This document shows positions 7,454-14,159 of a stretch of 22,551 nt of DNA, piece after piece (the stretch's first letter is position 1; each line of letters opens with the position of its first letter). The position numbers and the translations under genes were made by a program. The notes beneath the pieces were generated by a model. It was given only the letters and a program-made list of their open reading frames with translations, made no database searches and had not been told where the DNA came from. Source of the DNA: Candidatus Minthenecus merdequi (GTDB lineage: Bacteria; Bacteroidota; Bacteroidia; Bacteroidales; Paludibacteraceae); assembly GCA_018064385.1 (NCBI GenBank), contig JAGHVI010000058.1, positions 1 to 22,551 of the forward strand. Reading direction: 5' to 3'.

Positions 7454-9238
7454 ATGCTGCTACAGGTAGAAGAGATATCGAAATCGTTTGGTGATAGGTT
7501 ATTGTTTGATAATGTCAGTTTCAGCATTGACGCAGGGGAGAGGTATGCCATTGTAGCTCAGAACGGTGCAGGGAAAAGCACGTTATTGAAAATAATCACA
7601 GGCAAAGAAACGCAAGATTCGGGAAGCATAACATTTCAGAGGGACACCCGGGTGGCATTTCTGAGTCAGACACCTGAATTTCCAGAAGGAGCAACGATTT
7701 CGGAGGCATGTTTTCATACTAAGAACGCAGATATTGACCAGACGGCGGAGCAATACCACGTAAACATAAAGCAGATACTCGGGAAACTTGACATTCATGA
7801 CCTGAACCAAAAGATTGAGACACTGTCGGGAGGTCAGCAGAAAAGGATAGCATTGGCAAACGTGCTGATTTCGGAGCCAGACTTACTGATATTAGACGAG
7901 CCGACAAACCATCTGGACTTGCAGATGATTGAATGGTTGGAGGATATGCTGAAGAGGTCGAAGATGGCATTGCTCATAGTCACGCACGACAGATACTTCC
8001 TTGACTCGGTTTGCACTGACATACTGGAGATTAGTGAGCAGCGACTGTTTCATTACAAGGGAAATTATTCGTATTATTTAGAGAAAAGAGAAGAGCGCAT
8101 AAGCAACTTCAACGCAGTAACGGAAAGAATGCGTAATCTGTACAGGAAAGAGTTGGAGTGGATGAGGAGAATGCCGCAGGCAAGGGGACATAAAGCGAGA
8201 TACAGAATTGAGGCATTCGACACGTTGGACAAACGTGCACATGAGCAGATTATACAAGACAACGTGCAGCTGAACGTCAAATCAGCATACATAGGTTCAA
8301 AGATATTCGAGGCACAATACATATCAAAAGCATACGGAGATAGGATATTACTGAAAGATTTCTACTACAACTTCTCGCGCTATGAAAAGATGGGTATCAT
8401 AGGGGCAAATGGCACAGGAAAATCAACATTCGTCAAGATGTTAGTGGGAGAGGTTGAACCAGACAGCGGACGATTTGACATAGGAGAGACGGTGAGATTC
8501 GCATATTACAGCCAGACAGGAATGAAAGTCAACGAGGGAGAGAGGGTGATTGACGCAATAAGGAACGTGGCAGAGGTCGTAGATTTGGGAGGAGGCAGAA
8601 AACTGACAGCAGCACAAATGCTGAACCATTTCTTGTTTCCACACGAGAAACAGTATGATTACATAGAGAAGCTGTCGGGAGGAGAGAGAAGGAGACTGAA
8701 CCTATGTATGGTGCTGATGATGCAGCCAAACTTTTTGGTATTAGACGAACCGACAAACGACCTTGATATTGCGACACTCAACATATTGGAAGAGTATCTG
8801 ATTAATTTCAAAGGGTGTGTGATAGTGGTAAGCCACGACAGATACTTTATGGATAGGATTGTTGACCATTTACTTGTGTTCAAAGGAGGAGGAGAGGTAA
8901 AAGATTTTCCTGGAAATTACACAGACTATAGGTTGGCGGAGAAAAGCAAAGCAAAAGAAGAGAATGCCAACAAAAATGTCATACCGCATAATGAAGGAGA
9001 AAAAAGCAAGAGAAAACACGCAGAAGTAAAGAAACTGAGTTACAAAGAGCAGCGGGAATATGAAATGTTGGAGAAAGAATTAGATGAGTTGGAAGAAGAA
9101 AAGAGAGTTATAGAAGAGTTCTTGGCGCACCCGGACGAGAGAGAGATGGATGTGCAAATAGCAAGGTACAAAGAAGTTAAGGATATGATTGACGAAAAAG
9201 AGATGAGGTGGTTAGAAATTGCTGAAAAATTGTCCTAA
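7454..9238 (+). CDS. ABC-F family ATPase (Uup-like)
   Basis: A soluble tandem-ABC ATPase without transmembrane segments, of the ABC-F family acting on ribosomes (translation-factor or rescue type) rather than in transport. Domain 1 has Walker A AQNGAGKST (about 35-43), signature LSGGQQKR (about 124) and Walker B LLILDEPTNHLD. Domain 2 has Walker A GANGTGKST (about 316), LSGGERRR (about 406) and FLVLDEPTNDLD. The linker between the domains carries many Arg residues (RMRNLYRKELEWMRRMPQARGHKARYR), as expected for the P-site tRNA interaction motif. A C-terminal charged coiled coil (about 520-594) suggests the Uup subgroup. It is the last gene of the plus-strand train; no hairpin follows before the mdh promoter. 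A role in antibiotic resistance is not suggested by anything visible. Confidence 0.92.
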   Translation: MLLQVEEISKSFGDRLLFDNVSFSIDAGERYAIVAQNGAGKSTLLKIITGKETQDSGSITFQRDTRVAFLSQTPEFPEGATISEACFHTKNADIDQTAEQYHVNIKQILGKLDIHDLNQKIETLSGGQQKRIALANVLISEPDLLILDEPTNHLDLQMIEWLEDMLKRSKMALLIVTHDRYFLDSVCTDILEISEQRLFHYKGNYSYYLEKREERISNFNAVTERMRNLYRKELEWMRRMPQARGHKARYRIEAFDTLDKRAHEQIIQDNVQLNVKSAYIGSKIFEAQYISKAYGDRILLKDFYYNFSRYEKMGIIGANGTGKSTFVKMLVGEVEPDSGRFDIGETVRFAYYSQTGMKVNEGERVIDAIRNVAEVVDLGGGRKLTAAQMLNHFLFPHEKQYDYIEKLSGGERRRLNLCMVLMMQPNFLVLDEPTNDLDIATLNILEEYLINFKGCVIVVSHDRYFMDRIVDHLLVFKGGGEVKDFPGNYTDYRLAEKSKAKEENANKNVIPHNEGEKSKRKHAEVKKLSYKEQREYEMLEKELDELEEEKRVIEEFLAHPDEREMDVQIARYKEVKDMIDEKEMRWLEIAEKLS

Positions 9239-9241
9239 AAG

Positions 9242-9273
9242 TTTCGTAAAGTCGAAAATAATGAGTAACTTTG
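9242..9273 (+). promoter_or_regulatory. Promoter of mdh
   Basis: TTTC at 9242-9245 (one base off the TTTG consensus) and TAACTTTG at 9266-9273 are 20 bp apart. It gives a leader of about 70 nt, rich in A, ahead of ATG 9351. The -35-side box begins only 3 bp after the ABC-F stop. Confidence 0.75.
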
Positions 9274-9350
9274 CAAATAGAAAGAGAGAGATTGTAACAT
9301 AAAACCGAGACAGACAACTTTTATAATAACTAACATAAATACAAATAATT

Positions 9351-10292
9351 ATGAGTAAAGTAACAGTAGTAGGCGCAGGTAACGTAGGAGCTACTTGTGC
9401 CAACGTATTGGCAGTAAACGAAGTTGCCAACGAAGTATGCCTCATTGACATCAAACCAGGTGTTGCAGAGGGAAAAGCTATGGACATTATGCAGACAGCT
9501 CAGCTTATGGGCTTTGACACTGTAGTTACAGGTGTGACAAACGACTACAGCAAAACTGCAGATTCTGACGTAGTTATCATCACTTCAGGAATGCCACGCA
9601 AACCAGGTATGACCCGTGAGGAGCTTATCGGTGTTAACGCTGGTATTGTGAAGAGCGTAGTTGACAACTGTCTGAAGTTCTCGCCAAACGCTATCTTGGT
9701 TATCGTAGCAAACCCAATGGATCCTATGGCATACTTGACATACAAGACACTTGGGTTGCCACGTAATCGCGTCATCGGTATGGGTGGAGCATTGGACAGC
9801 AGCCGCTTCAAATATTTTCTCTCGCAGGCAATCGGTTGCAACCAGAACGAGGTTGAAGGTATCGTAATCGGTGGTCATGGTGACACAACAATGATTCCGT
9901 TGGCTCGTTTTGCAACATACAAAGGAATGCCAGTAAGCAACTTCCTGAGCGCAGAGAAACTGGAAGAGGTTGTTAAGTCAACAATGGTTGGTGGTGCAAC
10001 ACTGACAGGTCTTCTTGGCACATCAGCATGGATGGCACCAGGTGCAGCAGCTGCATCAGTTGCTGAGTCAATCGTTAAGAATCAAGGCAAGATGATTACC
10101 TGCGCAGCATTTCTTGACGGTGAGTACGGAATGAAAGACATCACAATCGGTGTTCCAGTAATACTTGGCAAGAATGGTATAGAAAGAATTGTCGAGTTAC
10201 CATTGAACGGAGACGAGAAAGCTAAACTTGCAGCTTCGGAGGCTGCAGTACGCAAGACAAACAGCGTTCTTCACGAGATGAATCTTATCTAA
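9351..10292 (+). CDS. mdh: Malate dehydrogenase (NAD-dependent)
   Basis: Catalyses the reversible oxidation of malate to oxaloacetate with NAD in the cytosol, in the TCA cycle or its reductive branch toward fumarate and succinate. At 313 residues it is full length for the LDH-like MDH class. Motifs are the NAD-binding GAGNVGATCA (residues 8-17), LIDIKPGVAEGKAMDIMQ, the substrate loop GMPRKPGMTREEL with the key arginines, ANPMDPMAYL, and the active-site stretch IGGHGDTTMIPL containing the catalytic His. The gene uses codons more selectively than its left-hand neighbours, as expected for high expression. It has its own promoter and a strong terminator, so it is a single-gene transcript. Confidence 0.96.
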   Translation: MSKVTVVGAGNVGATCANVLAVNEVANEVCLIDIKPGVAEGKAMDIMQTAQLMGFDTVVTGVTNDYSKTADSDVVIITSGMPRKPGMTREELIGVNAGIVKSVVDNCLKFSPNAILVIVANPMDPMAYLTYKTLGLPRNRVIGMGGALDSSRFKYFLSQAIGCNQNEVEGIVIGGHGDTTMIPLARFATYKGMPVSNFLSAEKLEEVVKSTMVGGATLTGLLGTSAWMAPGAAAASVAESIVKNQGKMITCAAFLDGEYGMKDITIGVPVILGKNGIERIVELPLNGDEKAKLAASEAAVRKTNSVLHEMNLI

Positions 10293-10301
10293 TTCCAGTT
10301 T

Positions 10302-10352
10302 AGGCATAAAAAGCGGAGTTATCTTGATTGGTAACTCCGTTTTTTTATGCCT
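10302..10352 (+). terminator. Intrinsic terminator after mdh
   Basis: A hairpin with GCGGAGTTA pairing to TAACTCCGT around a 10-nt loop (TCTTGATTGG), extended by an A-run/T-run and AGGCAT/ATGCCT into about 20 bp of stem, ending in seven Ts. It starts 10 bp after the mdh stop. Confidence 0.9.
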
Positions 10353-10377
10353 AATATGTTTGTATGTTATATAAGAG

Positions 10378-10534
10378 GATGTTCCATAATTGGAGAAGGT
10401 CGGCTGCACTCGGCACGAGTTCAAGCAAAGCTTGACTCTGCACTCACTTGCACGAGTGTTAAGTTCCTTGACACTCGGCTGCACTCGGCATAGTTCAAGC
10501 AAAGCTTGACTCTGCACTCACTTGCACGAGTGTT
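10378..10534. repeat. Fragment of the 18-bp-TIR element family plus a two-copy 60-bp tandem repeat
   Basis: GGATGTTCCATAATTGG and the following AGAAGGTCGGCTGCACTCGG match the internal left part of the element at 13385-13637, but no terminal inverted repeat is present, so this is a decayed or chimeric copy. From 10400 a unit beginning TCGGCTGCACTCGGCA and ending CTTGCACGAGTGTT occurs at 10400-10460 and again at 10475-10534 (period 75 bp, near identical). Inside each unit AGTTCAAGCAAAGCTTGACT is nearly self-complementary. No gene is visible in 10353-10630. Confidence 0.75.
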
Positions 10535-10610
10535 CCAGGCAGACACAGTATGTCGCTGATATACCGAGCACTCCGTACTCGGTTACTCATAGTACAGCCT
10601 TCCAGGCTGA
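10535..10610. other. Structured intergenic sequence with nested hairpins
   Basis: ACCGAG (10563-10568) pairs with CTCGGT (10578-10583) over a 9-nt loop. AGCCT/AGGCT (10596-10608) forms a second small hairpin. TTCCAGGC is directly repeated at 10533-10540 and 10600-10607, bracketing the structure. It has no reading frame worth calling. It could be part of a larger repeat element or an RNA structure; the function is unknown. Confidence 0.4.
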
Positions 10611-10630
10611 ACATGGGAAACTTGAATAAA

Positions 10631-10739
10631 GAGTCCACTTGAAAAAGTCGTTTTTTGCGAAAAGTTGCGAAATCAAAAACTGATTATCAAGGTATTACAA
10701 ATCGCAAAAGTGCGTTTTCAGACTTTTTCAAGTGGACGC
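10631..10739. mobile_element. 109-bp MITE-like element with 6-bp target duplication
   Basis: The left end GAGTCCACTTGAAAAAGTC (10631-10649) and the reverse complement of the right end (10721-10739) agree at 18 of 19 positions, 17 of them contiguous and perfect. The element is flanked by the direct repeat AATAAA at 10625-10630 and 10740-10745, as expected for a transposase-generated target duplication. The interior is AT-rich and non-coding. It ends 12 bp before the stop codon of the nucleotide-sugar dehydrogenase. A full-size IS with the same ends would be the supplier of transposase; none is in this window. Confidence 0.8.
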
Positions 10740-10751
10740 AATAAAAGGTTT

Positions 10752-12020
10752 TTACAATCTGCCATCGACTATGTTACGGTCGAGCGAGCATTTGACATCA
10801 AAGAGAACGTGAGAATCGTTAAGAAACTGGAGAATATTCATTTTTGAGAATTGATTGTGAGCAACAGCTACGATACAGGCATCAAAACGCTGAGTAGGTA
10901 ATTCGTTGAAGATTTTTATTCCATATTCGGCTTCAGCAACAGCAGGATTAACCCAAGGATCATAAATAGTTACGTTAGCATTGTAATCTTTGAGAGTTTT
11001 ATAGATATCTATCACTTTTGTATTGCGAACATCAGGACAATTTTCCTTGAACGAAAATCCCATAATGAGGATTTGAGAACCAAGAACCTGAATACCCTTC
11101 TTGAGCATCAACTTAACAGTTTGGTTTGCGACATATTCGCCCATACCATCATTCATACGACGACCAGAGAGAATAATCTCAGGATTATATCCAAAAGACT
11201 GTGCACATTGAGCAAGGTAATAAGGGTCAACACCGATACAATGTCCACCGACAAGGCCAGGACGGAAAGGGAGGAAATTCCATTTGGTACCAGCAGCCTC
11301 AAGGACATCAAGAGTGTCAATGCCGATACGATTGAAAATCTTGGAGAGTTCGTTAACAAAGGCGATATTGATGTCACGCTGAGAATTTTCGATTACTTTG
11401 GCAGCCTCAGCGACTTTGATAGAAGGAGCGAGATGAGTTCCAGCGATGATGACACTTGAATAGACATCGTTAACATAGCGGCCAATTTCGGGTGTGGAGC
11501 CAGAAGTGACCTTACGAATACGTTCAACGGTATGAAATTTGTCACCAGGGTTTATACGTTCAGGGGAATAACCAGCAAAAAAGTCAACATTAAACTTCAA
11601 GCCTGAGCATTTTTCGACAGCAGGGATACAGACATTTTCGGTGACACCTGGATAAACTGTTGACTCATAAACAACGACATCACCATGGCTAATAACCTTA
11701 CCGACCAAAGCACTGGCATCACAAAGAGGAGAAAGGTCCGGACAGTTATGGTCATCAACAGGGGTAGGAACAGCAACGACATAGAAATTGCAGTCTTTTA
11801 TTTTTGAGGCATCAGAAGTACAGATAAAGCCATGATTAGAGATAGCATCGTTGAGTAGTTCATCACTGACCTCAAGGGTTTCATCGTGACCAGCCATAAG
11901 GTTTTTGCAACGCTGGGCATTCATATCGAACCCGATAGTAGGGTACTTTGTTGAGAAGAGACGGGCAAGAGGGAGTCCCACATAACCAAGTCCAATAACG
12001 CATATCCTAGTATCTTTCAT
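10752..12020 (-). CDS. Nucleotide-sugar dehydrogenase (WbpA/TviB type)
   Basis: A member of the UDP-glucose/UDP-ManNAc/UDP-GlcNAc 6-dehydrogenase family that oxidises the C6 hydroxyl of a nucleotide sugar to a uronate in two NAD-dependent steps, for capsule or O-antigen synthesis. At 422 residues, the N-terminal NAD domain has GLGYVGLP (10-17) and VAVPTPV. A middle helix carries ESTVYPG. The catalytic cysteine is in GGHCIGVDPYYL (near residue 261), followed by the C-terminal MGFSFKENCPDVRNTKVIDI nucleotide-binding domain. The sequence is closer to TviB/WbpA-like enzymes (UDP-N-acetylhexosamine substrates) than to UDP-glucose dehydrogenase, but the substrate is inferred only. No other polysaccharide gene is adjacent, which is unusual for this family. 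It lies 22 bp downstream of the SUI1 gene on the same strand. Confidence 0.9.
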   Translation of the reverse strand: MKDTRICVIGLGYVGLPLARLFSTKYPTIGFDMNAQRCKNLMAGHDETLEVSDELLNDAISNHGFICTSDASKIKDCNFYVVAVPTPVDDHNCPDLSPLCDASALVGKVISHGDVVVYESTVYPGVTENVCIPAVEKCSGLKFNVDFFAGYSPERINPGDKFHTVERIRKVTSGSTPEIGRYVNDVYSSVIIAGTHLAPSIKVAEAAKVIENSQRDINIAFVNELSKIFNRIGIDTLDVLEAAGTKWNFLPFRPGLVGGHCIGVDPYYLAQCAQSFGYNPEIILSGRRMNDGMGEYVANQTVKLMLKKGIQVLGSQILIMGFSFKENCPDVRNTKVIDIYKTLKDYNANVTIYDPWVNPAVAEAEYGIKIFNELPTQRFDACIVAVAHNQFSKMNILQFLNDSHVLFDVKCSLDRNIVDGRL

Positions 12021-12042
12021 AGCAAAAAAGGGTTAGATTGTA

Positions 12043-12381
12043 TCACTTAGTTTGCGTATAGCCCTCGGCTTTGAGTAAGTCAACGATACGCTGACGAAGG
12101 TCACCTTGAATAATAATGTCACCGTCTTTAGCAGAACCGCCAACGCCACATTTCAGTTTCAGGAGTCGGCAAAGAGCCAAAAGTTCGATATCAGAGCCAG
12201 CAAAACCGCTAATAATAGTAACGGTTTTTCCAGCACGACCAGCACGTTGGATAGAGACACGGAGTCTATGCTGATTTTTGGGCGTAGTGAGAGGGGAAGA
12301 TTCTTCGGGAGAGATAGAAGAAACATCAAGAGATGGCTCATAGCCAGTTGCAGCAGCGAGTTTATCTTTCCAATCAATCAT
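12043..12381 (-). CDS. yciH: SUI1/YciH family translation-factor-like protein
   Basis: A 112-residue protein. The C-terminal SUI1 domain (about 40-112) resembles eIF1: RLRVSIQRAGRAGKTVTIISGFAGSDIELLALCRLLKLKCGVGGSAKDGDIIIQGDLRQRI. The CGVGGSAKDG loop is the family hallmark and is linked to start-site discrimination on the 30S subunit. Bacterial YciH is thought to act in initiation or stress-related translation inhibition. The start at 12381 (MIDWKDKL) is chosen because a longer reading frame upstream runs through the tRNA-Asp gene and a terminator hairpin. The start is only about 10 bp past that hairpin. It is probably co-transcribed with the downstream dehydrogenase. Confidence 0.9.
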   Translation of the reverse strand: MIDWKDKLAAATGYEPSLDVSSISPEESSPLTTPKNQHRLRVSIQRAGRAGKTVTIISGFAGSDIELLALCRLLKLKCGVGGSAKDGDIIIQGDLRQRIVDLLKAEGYTQTK

Positions 12382-12391
12382 AACAGTTGAG

Positions 12392-12430
12392 AAAAAAAGA
12401 GGAGATTCCGAAAGGAAAATCCTCTTTTTT
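12392..12430 (-). terminator. Terminator-like hairpin between tRNA-Asp and the SUI1 gene
   Basis: AAAAAAGAGGA (plus strand, 12393-12403) pairs with TCCTCTTTTTT (12420-12430), with extra pairing inside the loop. Read on the minus strand it has a stem ending in a T run just after tRNA-Asp. Because the SUI1 start codon is about 10 bp beyond it, either it is leaky or the SUI1 mRNA starts inside the hairpin region. Confidence 0.8.
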
Positions 12431-12434
12431 GTTG

Positions 12435-12508
12435 CGGTGCGGACGGGACTCGAACCCGCGACCCCATGCGTGACAGGCATGTATTCTAACCAGCTGAACT
12501 ACCACACC
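12435..12508 (-). tRNA. tRNA-Asp (anticodon GTC)
   Basis: Minus-strand cloverleaf of 74 nt. The acceptor GGTGTGG pairs with CCGCACC (one G-T pair) and the discriminator is G, as usual for Asp. The D arm is GTTCAGCTGGTTAGAAT, the anticodon loop CTGTCAC has GTC, and the T arm is GCGGGTTCGAGTCCCGT. CCA is not encoded. Confidence 0.96.
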
Positions 12509-12528
12509 TCGTTTTTGTTTTGCGACTG

Positions 12529-12560
12529 CAAAGGTACGACATTTTTCTGGGTTTGCCAAA
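12529..12560 (-). promoter_or_regulatory. Promoter of tRNA-Asp (and possibly the SUI1-dehydrogenase genes)
   Basis: On the minus strand, TTTG (plus CAAA at 12557-12560) and TACCTTTG (plus CAAAGGTA at 12529-12536) are 20 bp apart, a full Bacteroidetes consensus. The tRNA starts 20 bp downstream. No second promoter fits in the roughly 10 bp between the hairpin and the SUI1 start. Confidence 0.85.
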
Positions 12561-12614
12561 TGTTTTGGCAATTATTTTCTAAATATTTTTTCAAAGGTTT
12601 TATACATCGGAATA

Positions 12615-13370
12615 TCAGGCATTTGACCTTAAGGCATCAAGTAGTAAACTAGTAGTTTGTTCATTTATTCGATGACCGAACTTATCTCCATAGACAACTG
12701 TGAAGCCATTTTCGGAGAGTAGAGCACCATTTTTTTTCGTCATTTCGTGTCCCAACAGTTCATCATCGGTTGACATAACACAGATATTGGTAACACCAGG
12801 GGATAATTGGTGAGATGAGCGGAAAGCCTCGTAACTGCGAACAAGCGGTTCGTCAATTACACCACACTGTATGCCGTCCTCGCGATGACATAAGAAATCG
12901 AATTTGCCATAACCGGTTCTGCGAAGAGATCTATCCATTTCCATAGCAGGATTGATAACAGCTTTGATAGCCCAAGGAGCGTTGACAAAACAAGCGAACA
13001 TACCACCCATTGAAGTACCGACGATAAGCTCAGGGCGGAAAGCAACAGCATATTCGTTTAGAAGATTGAGTGCGTCGTAAGGGTTTAGAGGGAGTTCGGG
13101 TTTAATCCAATCATAGCCTGTTATTCTTTTTGCGACAGTGAGAGAAGATGTAGAAGCAGCTCCACTGGCAAAACCGTGGATGTACATTGCATAGGGGTGA
13201 TGATTGTCATTGATGTCGCGCAAGCAACCGCCACAAAGGCAGTCGTTGTACTGATGTTTAATATAGTGAGAAGCAGCGAAAGTGAGTTGAACCTTTGAGC
13301 ATTGGCAATGAATTATATCATCGTGATTGCATTTAAAGGAACGAGAGCAACGAGGACAGGATTTTTCCAT
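12615..13370 (-). CDS. Fusion of a cysteine-rich CWC domain and a YqiA-type alpha/beta hydrolase
   Basis: A 251-residue protein with two parts. Residues 1-51 hold eight cysteines (5, 8, 14, 22, 24, 44, 46, 49) in the pattern CPxC..FxC..CxC..YNDCLCxxC, typical of the small Cys_rich_CWC family, probably a metal-binding ribbon. Residues 60-251 look like the YqiA/YcfP esterase family: YIHGFASG (oxyanion region, 63-70), nucleophile GTSMGG (Ser120), an acid candidate in STDDELLGHE and a terminal His in DKFGHRINEQ. The start MEKSCPRC (13370) is chosen because the longer frame upstream is made of repeat-element sequence. Substrate and role are unknown; the parts are usually separate proteins as far as I recall. 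A mobile element sits only 14 bp upstream of the start. Confidence 0.8.
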   Translation of the reverse strand: MEKSCPRCSRSFKCNHDDIIHCQCSKVQLTFAASHYIKHQYNDCLCGGCLRDINDNHHPYAMYIHGFASGAASTSSLTVAKRITGYDWIKPELPLNPYDALNLLNEYAVAFRPELIVGTSMGGMFACFVNAPWAIKAVINPAMEMDRSLRRTGYGKFDFLCHREDGIQCGVIDEPLVRSYEAFRSSHQLSPGVTNICVMSTDDELLGHEMTKKNGALLSENGFTVVYGDKFGHRINEQTTSLLLDALRSNA

Positions 13371-13384
13371 AAAAAAGGTATTAA

Positions 13385-13637
13385 GGGTGGTTCTATTAAT
13401 TATGTTTTTAAGTTGCAAGGCGGATGATTCATAATTGGAGAAGGTCGGCTGCACTCAGCATATCTAAACAAGTTTATATCTGCTCTCGTTTGCACGACCT
13501 TTGGACGCTTTTGAATTTATTTTTGTATCTTGCTGATTGTCAGTCGGTCACAATGCCCGCATTGCTCCCTTCCTCCGCACAGCAATCTGCTAAAAATAAA
13601 CTTCAAAATCGTCTCAACCTAATTAATAGAACCACCC
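13385..13637. mobile_element. 253-bp non-autonomous element with perfect 18-bp terminal inverted repeats (copy 1)
   Basis: GGGTGGTTCTATTAATTA at 13385-13402 is the exact reverse complement of 13620-13637. The interior shares long blocks with the element at 21715-22092 read on the opposite strand: about 13403-13515 near identical, GTCAGTCGGTCACA, and about 52 bp identical at the right end (13579-13637 region). Copy 1 lacks about 125 bp of the interior present in copy 2. It has no transposase gene and I see no convincing target duplication at its edges. Confidence 0.85.
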
Positions 13638-13648
13638 ATAACAAAAAA

Positions 13649-13735
13649 ATGGAAAAGCAAACCCCAAAAAATGTCCGACAAAAGGAAATTTCCGAGAGTT
13701 TGCTTATTCTCACTAAGACTTCTCATCCGAAATAA
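13649..13735 (+). CDS. Possible 28-residue ORF, unsupported
   Basis: The frame starts ATGGAAAAGCAAACC and ends TAA, giving MEKQTPKNVRQKEISESLLI and eight more residues. The leader ACAAAAAA resembles Bacteroidetes leaders, and the frame lies immediately right of the TIR element. No family is recognised. It may be chance or the remnant of a gene cut by the element. Confidence 0.2.
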   Translation: MEKQTPKNVRQKEISESLLILTKTSHPK

Positions 13736-13748
13736 GGAAGATTAAATC

Positions 13749-13841
13749 TTACTTTTTCTTCTTATGACGATCCTTTCTCAGTCTTTTTTTACGCTTGTGC
13801 GTTGACATTTTATGTCTTTTATGTTTCTTACCGTTTGGCAT
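13749..13841 (-). CDS. 30-residue very basic AURKAIP1/COX24-type ribosomal protein
   Basis: The translated sequence is MPNGKKHKRHKMSTHKRKKR followed by LRKDRHKKKK, made almost entirely of Lys, Arg and His. This matches the short Bacteroidetes proteins annotated as AURKAIP1/COX24-domain, related to mitochondrial mS38 and mycobacterial bS22, which bind 16S rRNA in the small subunit. The start ATG at 13841 has an A/T-rich leader. It lies 45 bp downstream of the HU gene on the same strand and probably shares its transcript. It is easily missed by gene callers because of its size. I base the identification on recalled family sequence, not on a search. Confidence 0.8.
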   Translation of the reverse strand: MPNGKKHKRHKMSTHKRKKRLRKDRHKKKK

Positions 13842-13886
13842 AACTATAAAAGTTTATAAAGTTGTTTATGTGACTATTTCTATCGA

Positions 13887-14159
13887 TTACTTCACCTGTG
13901 CAGTGAATTCCTTTGAAGGTTTAAATGCTGGAATTTTGTGTGCTGGGATTGTGATAGTAGTATTCTTTGAGATGTTACGAGCTGTTTTTTCAGCGCGTTC
14001 TTTAACAATGAAGCTACCAAAACCTCTCAGATAAACATTTTCGTTCTGTGCCAATGAGCCCTTTACTGACTCCATAAATGCCTCAACGGTTTTGAGGACG
14101 TCATCACGATTAATGCCTGTGTTCTTGGCAATTTCGTTTACAATTTCTGCTTTAGTCAT
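13887..14159 (-). CDS. HU/IHF-family DNA-binding protein
   Basis: A 90-residue nucleoid protein that bends and compacts DNA as a dimer. It has the standard HU layout: helical N-terminus MTKAEIVNEIAKNTGINRDDVLKTVEAFMESVKGSL, then the strand and turn VYLRGFGSFIVKERAEKTARNISKNTTITIPAHKIPAFKPSKEF. The beta-arm reads ARNISKNTTITIPAHKIPAFKPS, with the intercalating Pro in IPA. The start at 14159 follows an A-rich leader. It is transcribed divergently from ssb, from a promoter with -7 box TACCTTTG on the minus strand. The neighbourhood HU-ssb-gldE is common in Bacteroidetes, where mutY is often nearby; mutY is absent here. Confidence 0.95.
   Translation of the reverse strand: MTKAEIVNEIAKNTGINRDDVLKTVEAFMESVKGSLAQNENVYLRGFGSFIVKERAEKTARNISKNTTITIPAHKIPAFKPSKEFTAQVK

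Noticed and set aside
10340..10372. A dif-like XerCD site near the mdh terminator (partial resemblance to TATGTTAAAT)
   Set aside because: Only one arm resembles a dif site, and the spacing and the second arm do not fit; it was considered because of the strand-composition change nearby.
10665..10847. A 60-residue plus-strand frame across the MITE and the dehydrogenase end
   Set aside because: It spans the element boundary and is antisense to a well-supported gene.
12382..12480. Longer N-terminus for the SUI1 protein starting at 12480
   Set aside because: The extension lies within the tRNA-Asp gene and the following hairpin.
13371..13454. Longer N-terminus for the CWC-hydrolase protein starting at 13454
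   Set aside because: The extra 28 residues are encoded by the inserted TIR element, and the cysteine-rich domain begins right after the ATG at 13370.
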